DNA of 64,000 bases from Lacticaseibacillus mingshuiensis (GTDB lineage Bacteria > Bacillota > Bacilli > Lactobacillales > Lactobacillaceae): NCBI RefSeq assembly GCF_016861785.1, contig NZ_BOLS01000001.1:248001-312000 (forward strand), read 5' to 3'. The translations under genes were made by a program, and so were the position numbers. Positions within the stretch are counted from its first letter, which is position 1. Each line of letters opens with the position of its first letter. This document shows, in pieces, positions 1 through 9,767 of the stretch. The notes under the pieces are model-generated. The model searched no databases. It was not told where the DNA came from and saw only the letters and a list, made by a program, of their open reading frames with translations.

Positions 1-470
1 CCGATGTGATCGCCCGCATTTTGGAAAAACAGACCGGTATTCCGATGGGCCGGTCGCTCCTATTTTTCGACGTGGTGGTCTTAACCGCCAGCTTGTCCTA
101 CCTCAATTTGGAATTGATGATGTACACGCTGGTCGCCTCTTACGTGTTTTCTCGCATCGTGGACTTTGTGCAGGAAGGCACCTATGCGGCCAAGGGCGTG
201 CTGGTCGTGTCGGATCAGGCGCAGCCCATTGCCTCTGCGATCATGGCCGAGCTCGAACGCGGCGTCACCTTCTTGAATGCGGAAGGCGGCTTTGCGCATG
301 ACCCGAAACACGTGGTTTACGCGGTTGTTGCGCAAACTGAGATTGCGGCGGTCAAACGGATCATCGACCGGTTCGATGACCAGGCGTTCGTCACCATCAT
401 CGATGTGCACGAGGCGCTAGGCGAAGGCTTCACGTATAAACGCAAACCACGCAAACTTTTTCATTTATAA
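1..470 (+). CDS. YitT family membrane protein, C-terminal part (5' end outside window)
   Basis: The frame is open from the window edge, so the start codon lies upstream and only about 156 residues are visible. The first visible residues (IARILEKQTGIPMGRSLLFF) match the loop and last membrane helices of YitT/DUF161 proteins. A soluble domain follows (roughly the last 100 residues, from GVLVVSDQAQPIASAIM) of the DUF2179 type, an alpha/beta fold proposed to bind a small ligand or nucleotide. Family members have five or six N-terminal helices and about 280-290 residues, so nearly half is present. The biological role of the family is not settled. A good terminator follows within 10 bp, so this is the end of a transcription unit. 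Confidence 0.85.
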   Translation, partial: DVIARILEKQTGIPMGRSLLFFDVVVLTASLSYLNLELMMYTLVASYVFSRIVDFVQEGTYAAKGVLVVSDQAQPIASAIMAELERGVTFLNAEGGFAHDPKHVVYAVVAQTEIAAVKRIIDRFDDQAFVTIIDVHEALGEGFTYKRKPRKLFHL

Positions 471-477
471 TAAGACG

Positions 478-518
478 CAAAAACGACCCGACGCAGACGC
501 GCGCGGATCGTTTTTTGA
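478..518 (+). terminator. Rho-independent terminator after the YitT gene
   Basis: The arms AAAACGACCCG and CGGATCGTTTT form an 11-bp stem with one mismatch and are followed by a run of six T. It begins 8 bp after the YitT stop codon. Confidence 0.7.
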
Positions 519-520
519 TT

Positions 521-642
521 CAGGGTGCGCAGGCGAGCGTTTAGGGGTGGACAGGTAGTTCAGCCCGGGCGGTTGATGGCGTCCTTGGCCATCGGGTGAC
601 CTGGACGACTACATGTTCCACCCCTGCTCGGCGAAGCCCGAC
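521..642 (+). repeat. Family A structured repeat, copy A1
   Basis: This intergenic hairpin element of about 122 bp starts with CAGGGTGCGCAG and ends with GCTCGGCGAAGCCC. Its outer arms GGGGTGGA (544-551) and TCCACCCC pair, GTAGT pairs with ACTAC further in, and the tip is GATGGC (575-580), a short loop, then GCCATC (588-593). The same 5' and 3' ends and the same TTGA-stem-GGCG core recur near 13.5, 16.2-16.6 and 24.3 kb. It lies between a plus-strand terminator and the 3' end of a minus-strand gene. No ORF or transposase is associated with it. Confidence 0.75.
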
Positions 643-664
643 TTGATTCGGTTTCAAAAGTAGG

Positions 665-1933
665 TCAGTCGGCTTCGTCGTTGAGTTCATCCAGCCGGGC
701 CTGCATGTCATCATCATCCGGCACCAACGCGAGATAGCGCGTCAAAGCGGCCTTGAGTTCGGCGGTGGCCCCTGTCGACTGGAAGAAATCGATCAGGTCG
801 TGCAAAAAGTCCGGCTGAGCCTGGAATGGGCGAAACGCCAGGAGATAATTCTCACGCGCCTTTTCCACCTGATCGAGGTGATCGTAACTCTTCGCCAAGT
901 TCCAATAGATCTGCGGGTCGATGTCCCCGCTATTGTCGATTGCCGACAAGAAATCAATGTTGGCTTGATCCTCGCCTGTTTGCAGAAGAAGATTGCTCCA
1001 AGCGAGCATGATCGTCTGGTCTTCGGGGTCGATCTCGCGCGCATGTTGCAGATAGCGTTTCGCCAAGTCGGTATCGGCCGCGCGCAAGGCCAGCTGCGTC
1101 CCAAGGAGGTAGAGTTGCGGATTGGTGTCATCCACCGCCACCCCATTTTGCACGACGGTCAACGCCGCGTCTTCGCGCTGATCCTGCCGCAACGCCTGGG
1201 CCAGTGGCAAGTAGGCATTGGCATAACTGCTGTCCGCGTCGATCACATCCTGCAGAATTTTCGCCGCCTTCCCATATTCTTGAAGCTGAAGGTACAGGCT
1301 CCCGAGGGAAAATCGTTCGTCAATGGTCAGCGCGCCTTCCGCGACGGCTTCATAGGCGTCGATGGCCTCCTCGTACTGGCCGAGATTAGCCAACGTGGAT
1401 GCCTGCCGGGCGAGAATGTCGACGCCGGCAATCGTTTCCTCGCCTTCGCTGATCAGCTGGGAATATGCCGCATTCGCCTGTTCATCCTTCCCCCAGGCAA
1501 AATACAACTCGCCCAGCGCAAACGTGATGATCGGCTCATCAGGTGCCAAACGCGCCGCCGTCAGCAGTTTCTGTTCACTGACCTCATAAAGCCCCTGGGT
1601 CTGATAAACATCGGCAGCCGCGATCAGGGACTGGACATAGGCGTCGCTGTCGGGCGAGATCTCGCTCAAGTATTTCAGCGCCTTATCTGTGTCGCCATTA
1701 GATGTGGCAATGTCCGCCAGCGATGTGCGGATGTCGTCTTCGTCCGGGTATTTGCCCAGCAACTCTTCATAGAGCCGCTGCGCCTGGCCGGTGAAGCCAA
1801 GCGCGTAAAGCTCCCCGGCTAGATTATATTTTGTCTCGTCATCGTCATGTGCCAAGACTTGTTGAAAATCATCACGCGCCTTGGCCATGTCGCCGCTTTC
1901 GAGCGCATCAAGCATTTGTTCTGAATAACTCAT
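665..1933 (-). CDS. Tetratricopeptide repeat protein
   Basis: A 422-residue protein without signal peptide or membrane segment, built of degenerate 34-residue TPR helix pairs from near the N-terminus (DDFQQVLAHDDDETKYNLAG) to the end (ALTRYLALVPDDDDMQARL). It is strongly acidic. TPR arrays are protein-binding scaffolds; the partner is unknown. Firmicutes often have such a protein (YpiA in Bacillus subtilis) in this neighbourhood, but I cannot assert orthology. The GTG nine bases further upstream overlaps the Shine-Dalgarno sequence GGAGGTG, so the ATG at 1933, 7 bases after that site, is the better start. A structured repeat of about 205 bp lies just upstream of it. Confidence 0.85.
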   Translation of the reverse strand: MSYSEQMLDALESGDMAKARDDFQQVLAHDDDETKYNLAGELYALGFTGQAQRLYEELLGKYPDEDDIRTSLADIATSNGDTDKALKYLSEISPDSDAYVQSLIAAADVYQTQGLYEVSEQKLLTAARLAPDEPIITFALGELYFAWGKDEQANAAYSQLISEGEETIAGVDILARQASTLANLGQYEEAIDAYEAVAEGALTIDERFSLGSLYLQLQEYGKAAKILQDVIDADSSYANAYLPLAQALRQDQREDAALTVVQNGVAVDDTNPQLYLLGTQLALRAADTDLAKRYLQHAREIDPEDQTIMLAWSNLLLQTGEDQANIDFLSAIDNSGDIDPQIYWNLAKSYDHLDQVEKARENYLLAFRPFQAQPDFLHDLIDFFQSTGATAELKAALTRYLALVPDDDDMQARLDELNDEAD

Positions 1934-2029
1934 CGTCTGCACCTCCGCTCAAACTAGTTTACCCGTCTCTTGCGGCGCTGTCGACAATTGTGTTCTGCAA
2001 CGACGCTGTCTAGGTAAGATGTCACACCC

Positions 2030-2234
2030 GGGTGGGCTCCGGCCAGAAATCGGCTGGCGACCGGAGTAGAGCGGACAAGTGACTTTAAGCCCGCAAAGGT
2101 CGCGGTCTTAAAGCTCACTTTCGTTGTAAGCGGCACAGCCGCTAACAACGACGAGGGGGCTTGCTCTTGGCGTCAGGCATGTATGCCTTACGCCAAGACA
2201 TGCGAAGCGAGCCGTTTCTGGCCGGAGCCCACCC
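2030..2234 (+). repeat. Family B multibranched structured repeat, copy B1
   Basis: A 205-bp intergenic element closed by an outer stem in which GGGTGGGCTCCGGCCAGAAA pairs with the right end (about 2209-2234) with a single bulge. Three hairpins lie inside: AAGTGACTTTAAG (2077-2089) with 2107-2120; CGTTGTAAGCGGC (from 2122) with the partner ending at 2150; and CTTGGCG...GGCAT (from 2166) with the partner ending at 2197. The linkers, such as GACGAGGGGGCTTGCT, are nearly identical in the second copy at 36.4 kb while stem bases change in pairs. No coding potential was seen. The orientation given is arbitrary. Confidence 0.8.
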
Positions 2235-2437
2235 TACATCCAGCACTACAGTTTTCGTCAGTCAGTACTGCCTGATCACAAATGGGTAACGACAGCGAGA
2301 AATAATCCTAGGTCAACACCAACGAATCGCATTGTATCCAGGCTCTAACATAGCTCCAGCCGTCTTCAGACGCAAAGTATCTCTTATCTAGGCGATTTGT
2401 CTACACGCCCCCGACTCGCTCGCTATTTTTTCGCGTA
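2235..2437. other. Intergenic stretch with no recognised feature
   Basis: About 200 bp between the family B repeat and the hup terminator. I see no convincing ORF, terminator or operator here. It probably contains the promoter of the TPR gene, but no clear -35/-10 pair stands out. Confidence 0.5.
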
Positions 2438-2468
2438 CAAAAAACCGGGTCCCTTGAGGACTCGGTCT
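2438..2468 (-). terminator. Terminator of hup
   Basis: Read on the minus strand, ACCGAGTCC and GGACCCGGT form a 9-bp stem with one mismatch followed by TTTTTT. It lies about 30 bp after the hup stop codon. Confidence 0.8.
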
Positions 2469-2496
2469 AAGTAAACCTATCATTGCTTCAAGGAGA

Positions 2497-2772
2497 CTAC
2501 TTCACAGCGTCCTTGAGTGCCTTGCCAGGCTTGAATGCAGGTACTTTGGATGCTGGGATCTCGATCTCAGCACCGGTTTGCGGGTTGCGGCCTTTGCGGG
2601 CTGCGCGTTCGCGGACTTCGAAGTTGCCGAAGCCGATCAGTTGTACCTTATCGCCCTTAGCCAAGGAAGCCTGGATGGAACCGAATACTGCATCGACTGC
2701 AGCGGTTGCGTCCTTCTTGGTCAAGCCCGTCGTGGTAGCAACGTTTTCGATCAATTCTGCTTTGTTTGCCAT
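2497..2772 (-). CDS. hup: DNA-binding protein HU
   Basis: A 91-residue histone-like nucleoid protein that bends DNA non-specifically as a homodimer. The family signature is complete: the helical N-terminus [20 protein letters not shown], the dimer core and the DNA-gripping beta arm [20 protein letters not shown], then [19 protein letters not shown]. Two in-frame ATGs are present. The one at 2772 gives the usual length and sits 10 bases after GGAGG, while the ATG at 2778 is only 4 bases from it, so I chose 2772. It has its own hairpin leader and terminator, hence probably a monocistronic, abundant mRNA. It follows der, as in many Firmicutes. Confidence 0.97.
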   Translation of the reverse strand: MANKAELIENVATTTGLTKKDATAAVDAVFGSIQASLAKGDKVQLIGFGNFEVRERAARKGRNPQTGAEIEIPASKVPAFKPGKALKDAVK

Positions 2773-2792
2773 AGTCATTTCACCTCCGTTGA

Positions 2793-2814
2793 TTTAGATG
2801 GCGGACCATCTAAA
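2793..2814 (-). promoter_or_regulatory. 5'-UTR hairpin in front of hup
   Basis: A perfect 9-bp inverted repeat, TTTAGATGG and CCATCTAAA around a 4-nt loop (TCCG on the transcript strand), lies directly upstream of the hup ribosome site. A TATATT hexamer just upstream could be the -10 box, which would put the hairpin at the very 5' end of the mRNA, where such hairpins protect transcripts from decay. That function is inference. Confidence 0.5.
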
Positions 2815-3001
2815 TATACCCACCCTGAGTTTCTCAAGAATGAGGAAACAATGATAAAGCGGTATCACCATTTCATCGTTAAAGATAGCACAGAAAGCCC
2901 GTTGTAGCAAGGATTTTTCGTATTTAGAAAAGTATTTTTGTTATTGATTGAAAATATTCCTTTGAAAGCGACGATTTTGAGACAAATGCCTCAAAGCCCC
3001 G

Positions 3002-4312
3002 TCACTTGCGACTTCGCGCGATCAAGTGGATCGGCGTACCGGAGAAATCGAAGGTTTGGCGCAACTGATTTATGAGAAAACGCTCATACGAGAAGTGCAA
3101 CATGTCCGGATCGTTGACGAAAACCACAAATGTCGGCGGTTTGACCGCTACTTGGGTCATGTAATAGATTCTGAGACGCTTCCCATTGACCGTCGGCGTT
3201 GGGGTCACGGTCAGGGCGTCCATCAGCACATCATTGAGCACAGAGCTTTGAATCCGGCGATTCTGATTTTCAGAAACCGTCGCGATCATCGCCGGTAAGT
3301 TGCGTAGGCGCTGCTTTGTGAGCGCTGACACAAAGATGATTGGCGCGTAATCCAAGTACTGGAATTCGTCCCGAATGTGCGCTTCGAACTCCTGCATCGT
3401 GTGATTATCTTTGTCTTTAATGGTATCCCATTTATTGACGACGATAATGATTCCGCGTCCGGCTTCATGGGCGTACCCCGCGACCTTTTTATCCTGCTCG
3501 CGGATGCCTTCTTCGGCGTTTAAGATCACCAGGACGACATCAGAGCGGTCGATCGCACGCAGCGCCCGCATGACGGCATACTTTTCAGTATTTTCATAGA
3601 CCTTGCCGCGCTTACGAATGCCGGCCGTGTCGATCATCGCAAAATCCTGTCCGTTGTCCGTGAACTTGGTGTCGATCGCGTCGCGGGTGGTGCCTTCGAT
3701 GTTGGACACGATCACGCGTTCTTCGCCTAGGATCGCGTTGACCAGAGAGGACTTGCCGACGTTTGGCCGCCCGATCAAGGAGAACTTGATGCGGTCATCC
3801 TCATCGCCGGTGCCTTCTGCCGGAAATGCGGCGAACACGGCGTCGAGCAGGTCGCCCAGCCCGATGCCATGCGCCCCAGACAGCGGATAGGGTTCACCGA
3901 AGCCAAGGGAATAAAAATCATAGATATCCTGGCGGCGCTCTGGGTTGTCGACTTTATTGACGGCAAGCACGACCGGCTTATCGGCGCGGTAAAGAATCTG
4001 GGCCACCTTTTCATCGGCATCGGTGACGCCACCTTCGATACTAGTCAAAAAGACGATCACGTCTGCTTCTTCGATGGCGATCTCCGCCTGTTGGGTGATC
4101 TGGGAGAGCAGTGGCTCGTCGCCCATGTCGATCCCGCCTGTATCGATCACGGCGAAGTCTTTGCCCAGCCACTGCGCGCGGCCATAAATACGGTCACGAG
4201 TCACGCCAGGGGTATCCTCCACGATGGAGACACGTGCGCCGAGAATGCGGTTGAAGATCGTCGATTTGCCGACATTGGGCCGGCCGACGATCGCAAGTGT
4301 TGGTAATGCCAT
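3002..4312 (-). CDS. der: Ribosome biogenesis GTPase Der (EngA)
   Basis: A 436-residue protein with two tandem GTPase domains and a C-terminal KH-like domain, the hallmark of Der, which is needed to assemble the 50S ribosomal subunit. Domain 1 has the P-loop GRPNVGKST near residue 10, DTPGVTRDR (G2), DTGG (G3) and NKVD (G4). Domain 2 repeats [21 protein letters not shown] and NKWD. The KH part ends in [17 protein letters not shown]. The start at 4312 was chosen because AAAGGAAG lies 8 bases ahead, while the in-frame GTG at 4321 overlaps that site. It lies between rpsA and hup, an arrangement common in Firmicutes. Confidence 0.97.
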   Translation of the reverse strand: MALPTLAIVGRPNVGKSTIFNRILGARVSIVEDTPGVTRDRIYGRAQWLGKDFAVIDTGGIDMGDEPLLSQITQQAEIAIEEADVIVFLTSIEGGVTDADEKVAQILYRADKPVVLAVNKVDNPERRQDIYDFYSLGFGEPYPLSGAHGIGLGDLLDAVFAAFPAEGTGDEDDRIKFSLIGRPNVGKSSLVNAILGEERVIVSNIEGTTRDAIDTKFTDNGQDFAMIDTAGIRKRGKVYENTEKYAVMRALRAIDRSDVVLVILNAEEGIREQDKKVAGYAHEAGRGIIIVVNKWDTIKDKDNHTMQEFEAHIRDEFQYLDYAPIIFVSALTKQRLRNLPAMIATVSENQNRRIQSSVLNDVLMDALTVTPTPTVNGKRLRIYYMTQVAVKPPTFVVFVNDPDMLHFSYERFLINQLRQTFDFSGTPIHLIARSRK

Positions 4313-4417
4313 AGGGTTCACTTCCTTTGAGTTGGGTCAGAGGGCGCTGGGCAAAACACGAGGCCTTGGCAAGTCAGTTGGCCCTTGCCTGGTGCCCGTA
4401 GTTCGGCCTTTACCCTC

Positions 4418-4460
4418 AAAAAAACCGGGCGCAAACCGTTTTTGGTTTGTCCCGGTCTTT
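4418..4460 (-). terminator. Terminator of rpsA
   Basis: On the minus strand ACCGGG-a-CAAACC pairs with GGTTTG-cg-CCCGGT and is followed by seven T. It lies about 20 bp after the rpsA stop, separating it from der. Confidence 0.85.
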
Positions 4461-4481
4461 GTTGTACGGTCTCAGCGAAAA

Positions 4482-5789
4482 TTAGTCTTCGTCGTTACCC
4501 TTTGCAGCGTCTTTCAGCTGTTGGCCGATCAGATCGCCCAAGGTAAAGCCAGAGTCATCCTGCTGGTATTCAGCTGGGATGGAGGTGTGCTCTTCACGAC
4601 GACCGCCACGACGACCGCGGCTTTCGCCACCACGGTTGCTATTGCGGTTGCCACCGCGGTTGTTGCTGTTGTTGTTTTCGTGGTTCTCAGAACCAGCCGG
4701 TGCTTCGGTCAAAGCCTTGATGGAAAGGGCAAGACGGTGCTGGGTCGGGTCAACGGAAAGGACTTTAACGTCGATCTCCTGGCCTTCAGCCAAAACATCT
4801 TGCGGCTTTTCAATGTGCTCGTGAGAGATCTGGGAAATGTGGACCAGACCTTCAACACCAGGGAAGACTTCAACGAATGCGCCGAAGCTGGTCAGGCGCT
4901 TAACGGTCCCTTTAAGGACGCTGCCTTCTGGGGCTTCAGTTTCGATGTTGTCCCAAGGCTGCGGCAAGGTCGCCTTGATGGACAGGGAGATGCGGTCGCG
5001 GTCTTCGTCAACGGCGAGGACTTTCACCTTCACATCCTGGCCGACTTTGAGCACGTCACTCGGCTTGTCAACATGGTCAAATGCGATCTCAGAAACATGG
5101 ACCAAACCGTCCACGCCGCCAAGGTCAACAAATGCACCGAAGTTGGTCAAACGGGCAACTTTACCTTCGATCACGTCGCCTGGCTGGATCTTTTCAAAGA
5201 TCTCTTTGCGGGCTTCCTTCTTGGAGGCTTCAACGATCGCACGGTGGGAAAGAATCAGGCGGTTTTCAGCCGGATCGATCTCGACGATCTTCAGTTCAAG
5301 GTCTTGACCCTTGTAAGAAGCCAGGTCCTCGACGAAGTGATCCTCGACCATGGAAGCCGGGATGAAGCCGCGAACGCCGGCATTGACAACAAGGCCGCCC
5401 TTCACAACACTGGTGACCGGTGCGGTGATGGTCTCACCAGCATCGAATTTCGCCTGGATGTCTTTCCAGACCTTTTGCGCTTCGACGCGCTTCTTGGAAA
5501 GCAGGTATTGGCCGTTTTCCTTGTCTTTGCCGATCGTGGAGATGACGACAAGATCAAGCTTGTCACCGACTTTAGCAACCGAGTTGATATCTTCGATTGG
5601 CTGAGTAGATAATTCTTTCAGAGGAACGACACCCTCAACACCGGTGCCCTCGATACCTACTACCAGTTGCTTGTCTTCAACTGCCAAGACCTCAGCCTTG
5701 ACCGTATCGCCGACGTGGACAGTCTCAACGCTGTTCAGCGCATCTGCCATCGTCTCCGCGTTCTCGTTCGTTACGTTGTTTTCACTCAT
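4482..5789 (-). CDS. rpsA: 30S ribosomal protein S1 homologue
   Basis: A 435-residue protein with four S1 RNA-binding domains, the short Gram-positive form (E. coli S1 has six). The first two domains are degenerate; domains 3 and 4 carry clear signatures, for example VARLTNFGAFVDLGGVDGLV and VKRLTSFGAFVEVFPGVEGLV followed by HISQISHEHIEKP. The C-terminus is a flexible Asn/Gly/Arg-rich tail with runs such as NNNSNNRGGNRNSNRGG. S1 helps 30S subunits bind structured mRNAs. I used the ATG at 5789, 10 bases after AGGAGG, rather than the longer ORF. It follows cmk, the usual Firmicute pairing. Confidence 0.93.
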   Translation of the reverse strand: MSENNVTNENAETMADALNSVETVHVGDTVKAEVLAVEDKQLVVGIEGTGVEGVVPLKELSTQPIEDINSVAKVGDKLDLVVISTIGKDKENGQYLLSKKRVEAQKVWKDIQAKFDAGETITAPVTSVVKGGLVVNAGVRGFIPASMVEDHFVEDLASYKGQDLELKIVEIDPAENRLILSHRAIVEASKKEARKEIFEKIQPGDVIEGKVARLTNFGAFVDLGGVDGLVHVSEIAFDHVDKPSDVLKVGQDVKVKVLAVDEDRDRISLSIKATLPQPWDNIETEAPEGSVLKGTVKRLTSFGAFVEVFPGVEGLVHISQISHEHIEKPQDVLAEGQEIDVKVLSVDPTQHRLALSIKALTEAPAGSENHENNNSNNRGGNRNSNRGGESRGRRGGRREEHTSIPAEYQQDDSGFTLGDLIGQQLKDAAKGNDED

Positions 5790-5861
5790 GCCAAAAAATC
5801 CTCCTATACGACTGTCATACAAAGCATATTGTACCTGAGTCAGGACAAAATTACCAATACT

Positions 5862-6542
5862 TTATCTGCCAGTTTCATTTGCGCCGCGACGAGTTTTCAC
5901 CAGCGTCAAAATTTCGGCCACTTCTTCATCGATGGTCATGTTGCTCGAATCGATCTCAACGGCATCCGCCGCTTTGCGCAATGGCGACACGGCGCGACTT
6001 GAATCTTTGCGGTCACGCTCGGCGATCTCTTTTTCAAGATCGGCCACGGAGGTCATGATCCCTTTTTCAACATTTTCCTTGTGCCGGCGCTGGGCGCGCG
6101 TGGCAACAGACGCGACCATGAACACTTTCACTTCGGCATTTGGCAAAACAGTGGTGCCAATGTCGCGGCCATCCATCACGATGTCATTGTTCGCGGCGAT
6201 CTCGCGCTGACGAGCCACCATGTTTTCACGGACTTGCGGCAAGGCGGACACTTGCGAGACATTATTCGTCGCGTCGGGTTCCCGAATGGCCAGGGTCACG
6301 TCCTCCCCGTCCATGAACACCAACTGTCCTTCCGCGCTTGGCTTAAAGGTGATGGTCAGGTCTTTGAGCTGGTCCATGATCGCCGCCTCATCGTCCAGGG
6401 GCAAGTTCTTGCGCAAGGCCATCACGGTTGCGGTGCGATACATGGCGCCCGTATCACAATAGATGAACCCTAATTTTGTTGCGACTAATTTGGCAATCGT
6501 GCTTTTCCCGGAGCCGGCCGGGCCATCAATGGCGATCTGCAT
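5862..6542 (-). CDS. cmk: Cytidylate kinase
   Basis: A 226-residue P-loop kinase that phosphorylates CMP and dCMP with ATP in pyrimidine salvage and synthesis. The P-loop GPAGSGKST is at residues 7-15, followed by the CMP-binding CDTGAMYR near 30-37. The later motif MDGRDIGT and the lid region RDRKDSSRAVSPLRKA with conserved arginines are characteristic of this enzyme. Length is normal for the family. It sits about 70 bp upstream of rpsA and is probably co-transcribed with it; the intergenic gap contains no terminator that I can see. Confidence 0.96.
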   Translation of the reverse strand: MQIAIDGPAGSGKSTIAKLVATKLGFIYCDTGAMYRTATVMALRKNLPLDDEAAIMDQLKDLTITFKPSAEGQLVFMDGEDVTLAIREPDATNNVSQVSALPQVRENMVARQREIAANNDIVMDGRDIGTTVLPNAEVKVFMVASVATRAQRRHKENVEKGIMTSVADLEKEIAERDRKDSSRAVSPLRKAADAVEIDSSNMTIDEEVAEILTLVKTRRGANETGR

Positions 6543-6698
6543 GAAATACGTCTCCTTTTTGCCAGTGCGAAGACTGGCGGTTGCGATGTGTAAAACTAGA
6601 ACTACTTGCGAAGTTCGACTTGTCAGATCAAACCCGACAGTTGGCCCACTTCTTTTTTCCCCAAAGAAATTGAGCCGTCACCGACTCAATCTGTGAGA

Positions 6699-7289
6699 TC
6701 ATTGGGCTTTGACTTTCACTTGCTGATTTGGCGTCAGACCATTTGCCTCAACGCCCGGGTTCGCCGCGTAAAATTCTGCCAGCGTCATGCCATGGTTGAG
6801 CGCGATGCGGTAAGGATTTTCACCCGCTTTGACCGTGTAAGTCGTCATCCCAGAAGTGCTGGAACTGGCGCTTGAGGATGAGCTGCTTGCGCTAGAGGAG
6901 CTGCTTGATTTCGCCACCGAACTACTGGATGACTGGCTGCTGGACGCTTTGCGACTCGACGACTTGGAAACGGTGCTGCTGCTCGAGCTGGCTTGTTTAC
7001 TGCTCGATGATGATTTCTTTGAGCTGTCGACCACGATCTTTTCGCCGGCATAGTTGCCACCGGAGTTGACCGAATTTGTCTTGAGCACCTGGTAGGTCAC
7101 CGGAACGATGACCACCAGCGCCAAAAGTACCCATAGGATGACCCATAATAGGCGATTGCCGTGTTTTTTCCGCCGTGATGCCACGCGGGAAAGATTGCCA
7201 GCGTCGTCTTGGTCGTCATCGAATTGCTTGGCCCATGGCTGCTCCTCCGCCTGCTTCGGCTTGGTCGGCTTATCTGGGGTATTGTGCAT
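6699..7289 (-). CDS. LysM-domain membrane-anchored protein
   Basis: A 196-residue protein with a charged cytoplasmic N-terminus (about 45 residues), one transmembrane helix (NRLLWVILWVLLALVVIVP), a long linker made almost only of serine with some alanine and lysine, and a C-terminal LysM domain (TYTVKAGENPYRIALNHGMT to NQQVKVKAQ). LysM binds peptidoglycan, so the protein probably spans membrane to wall. The serine linker is likely a flexible spacer. ATG at 7289 is preceded by GAGGAG. It sits between recQ and cmk in the same direction. Its exact function is unknown; it has no catalytic domain. Confidence 0.85.
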   Translation of the reverse strand: MHNTPDKPTKPKQAEEQPWAKQFDDDQDDAGNLSRVASRRKKHGNRLLWVILWVLLALVVIVPVTYQVLKTNSVNSGGNYAGEKIVVDSSKKSSSSSKQASSSSSTVSKSSSRKASSSQSSSSSVAKSSSSSSASSSSSSASSSTSGMTTYTVKAGENPYRIALNHGMTLAEFYAANPGVEANGLTPNQQVKVKAQ

Positions 7290-7344
7290 GTGACGATCCT
7301 CCTCACTAAACTCATCTTATTGTAGCATAGCCGGCCTGGTAATA

Positions 7345-8763
7345 TTAGTTGGCAAAAGTAAATATCTGCTTAAATACCGCTTGCCAGGCTTGCGGCGCTT
7401 GCGTCTGGACTGCGGCGGCCGGGGCCAGCTGCGCGATCACGGCCGGCGTTAATTCGCCGCAGCACAGATCGGTATGGGCGGGCAACGGGTCATCAAAATG
7501 CGCGACCAACGCGGCCCGTTTGCAGCCAAGGGCATTGACGAATCCCACCATGGCCTGCAAACTGGCTTGTTTTTCGGCGAGCCGAGCGGTCAGCTTCGCC
7601 AGGGTCTCGGCTTCCGAAAAACCGGATTGGATATAGGCCTCGATCAAGTCGATCTGCGGGTCATTCATCTTGGTGTAAAGCTCCGGATGCGCGAAGATCG
7701 TCTTGATCATCTTGGCATCGGGCAGCGCCGACGCAAACTGGCTGGCGCGCGCCATGTCGGTCGGGGCGAGCAGCAGCAAGGCCGCACTTTGCGCCCCATC
7801 GCGCCCCGCCCGACCGATGCCTTGGGTGAAGGCCTCAAGCGATTCGGGCAGATAGGTATAGCACACCAGCCGCACATCGGGCTTGTCGATGCCCATGCCA
7901 AACGCGCTGGTGGCGCAGATCACATCGAGCTGATCGGCCATGAACTGCCGGGCAACGAGTTCACGTGACGCGGCGGTCATACCGGCATGATAAAAAGCGG
8001 CGTGCTGGCCTTTTTCCTGGAGCTGGGCCGCCACTTCTTCGGCCTGCTGGCGGCGGTCGAAGTACAAGATCTTTGGTCCCTGCACGGCCTGGGTCGCCGC
8101 AAGCAATTCAGATTGTTTCGCCTGCGCGTCTGCCACCTGCATCACGCCCATGAAAATATTGGGCCGATCAACTGAGGCGATGAACGCAAACGGCTGCCGG
8201 AGCCCGAGCCCATTGATAATATCCTGTTGCACGCACTTGGGGGCCGTGGCGGTCAGCGCCAACACGCTGCGCGGCTTGAGAGCATGAATCACGTGACCCA
8301 GCTGCAGGTAGGCCGGCCGAAAATCCGGGCCCCACTGCGAGATACAATGGGCCTCGTCAACCACAAATAAACTGATCGTCAGTTGGCGTAAAAGCGCCTG
8401 CACATCGCCGCGCAACAGCATCTCCGGGGAGATGAACAAAAAGCGGTAATCCGCCAGATGCAGTTTCACAAAGCGTGCTTCATCCGGGCTCAGGTCACTG
8501 CCCAGCGCCACCACCCGCCGCTCGCCGCGGGCCTGAAGCCGCGCCACTTGATCTGCCATCAGCGCCAGCAGCGGTTCGACCACAATGACGAGGCCCGGCT
8601 GCAGGCGCCCCGGCAATTGATAACAAAGCGTTTTGCCACTGCCGGTGGGCAAAATGCCCAGTGCATCTTGGCCACGCAAGACCGCCTCGATCAATTCGCG
8701 CTGGCCGGGGCGAAACGCAGAAAAGCCAAATTTTTGCTGGAGAATCGCATCCAGGTCAGTCAT
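7345..8763 (-). CDS. recQ: ATP-dependent DNA helicase RecQ
   Basis: A 472-residue superfamily 2 helicase for DNA repair. Motif I is [13 protein letters not shown], motif II is the DEAH box [17 protein letters not shown] (aromatic-rich loop included), and motif VI is [10 protein letters not shown]. The C-terminal part keeps a RecQ zinc-binding segment ([12 protein letters not shown] and DLCCGEL) but I see no HRDC domain, as in the short RecQ of lactic acid bacteria. The true start is the ATG at 8763 after AAGGAAGGTGG; the longer reading frame upstream overlaps the neighbour. It overlaps the end of the helix-turn-helix gene by 8 bp, so the two are translationally coupled. Confidence 0.95.
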   Translation of the reverse strand: MTDLDAILQQKFGFSAFRPGQRELIEAVLRGQDALGILPTGSGKTLCYQLPGRLQPGLVIVVEPLLALMADQVARLQARGERRVVALGSDLSPDEARFVKLHLADYRFLFISPEMLLRGDVQALLRQLTISLFVVDEAHCISQWGPDFRPAYLQLGHVIHALKPRSVLALTATAPKCVQQDIINGLGLRQPFAFIASVDRPNIFMGVMQVADAQAKQSELLAATQAVQGPKILYFDRRQQAEEVAAQLQEKGQHAAFYHAGMTAASRELVARQFMADQLDVICATSAFGMGIDKPDVRLVCYTYLPESLEAFTQGIGRAGRDGAQSAALLLLAPTDMARASQFASALPDAKMIKTIFAHPELYTKMNDPQIDLIEAYIQSGFSEAETLAKLTARLAEKQASLQAMVGFVNALGCKRAALVAHFDDPLPAHTDLCCGELTPAVIAQLAPAAAVQTQAPQAWQAVFKQIFTFAN

Positions 8764-9739
8764 TGCCTGGCCACCTTCCTTGAAATTGCAAGATCTGAAA
8801 TAACCGCACCTGGAAAAAGTCGCTGGCGGGCACTTGCGAGAGCAGCGTCTGATAATTCGTCTCGGTGGGATCGGGCACCTGATCGAATGCGTGCTTGATT
8901 GCAGCGGGATAGAGGCCCTCAAGTGGCAGGGCTTGGCCCATGATCGCGGCGGTCAGGAGGTGCTCGTTCACGGTGCTGGGCCGCACGCCAAGCCGCTGAC
9001 CGATTGCCTCGCGCGAGAAGCCCTGATCAAGCAGGTCCACGATCTGCGTCTGGGTCCGTGGAAAAATCGGCTGGCGCCCGCCCCAGAGCGCAGCGGTCTG
9101 AGGCCACCGCTGCGGGTCTTCATCAAGCCGTGTGACCAGTTGCGCCAGGGCCTGAGTTCGCCGCATCTGAGTGGCTAGATCAGCCTGCGCACTGCCGACA
9201 AACGCATGGCCGATGAAGCCAGCCGCAAGCACATCCCCGGCATCTTGGGGCAGCGCCTCGAACAGCCCCTGCAACTCGTCGGCAAATACGCGGGGCTGGG
9301 TCCCCTGGTACCAGCGACGCACCTGTTGCTGAACGCCCCAATCACTCACCGCAGGCCGATAGTGGCGCACCCCCGCGCCATTTTCCGAGACCGCCTGCAC
9401 CGCCAGCGTCAGGCGCTGATCAAAAGCAGTCATGCCCATCCACGGGCGGTATGCGGCTGGTAACTGAATCACCTGCGCCGCGCGCACTTGCGCGTTTTTA
9501 TCTGTGACGATCAGCCCGCTGTCTGTTTTGACCAAGGCCCCGGCCCGAATCAACTGGGCGATCGCGGCTTGATAATCTGCGCGGGCCAACGTAGGATACA
9601 AAAGGAGCCATTGCAAAATGTGCGCACGCAGGCCGGCATACAGCACCGAAACGGTCCGTTTGCCGGTCAGCAGCAAATAAACGCCCGTTTCCCGGCGCGG
9701 ATCGTCACCAAATAATTGAAGTAAGAGTGCTGTGAGCAT
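8756..9739 (-). CDS. RecQ-associated helix-turn-helix protein (YpbB-like)
   Basis: A 327-residue protein with a divergent N-terminal part and a C-terminal HTH_40-type domain ([20 protein letters not shown], then [19 protein letters not shown]). Proteins of this kind sit next to recQ in many Firmicutes (ypbB-recQ in Bacillus) and are thought to act with the helicase, though the role has not been established to my knowledge. The start at 9739 follows AAAGGA by about 9 bases. The gene is divergent from the ferredoxin gene, with only 28 bp between the start codons, so each promoter must lie inside the other's 5' region or coding sequence. Confidence 0.8.
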   Translation of the reverse strand: MLTALLLQLFGDDPRRETGVYLLLTGKRTVSVLYAGLRAHILQWLLLYPTLARADYQAAIAQLIRAGALVKTDSGLIVTDKNAQVRAAQVIQLPAAYRPWMGMTAFDQRLTLAVQAVSENGAGVRHYRPAVSDWGVQQQVRRWYQGTQPRVFADELQGLFEALPQDAGDVLAAGFIGHAFVGSAQADLATQMRRTQALAQLVTRLDEDPQRWPQTAALWGGRQPIFPRTQTQIVDLLDQGFSREAIGQRLGVRPSTVNEHLLTAAIMGQALPLEGLYPAAIKHAFDQVPDPTETNYQTLLSQVPASDFFQVRLFQILQFQGRWPGND

Positions 9740-9767
9740 CGCGATCAGTCCTTTTGGAGGAATTCTT

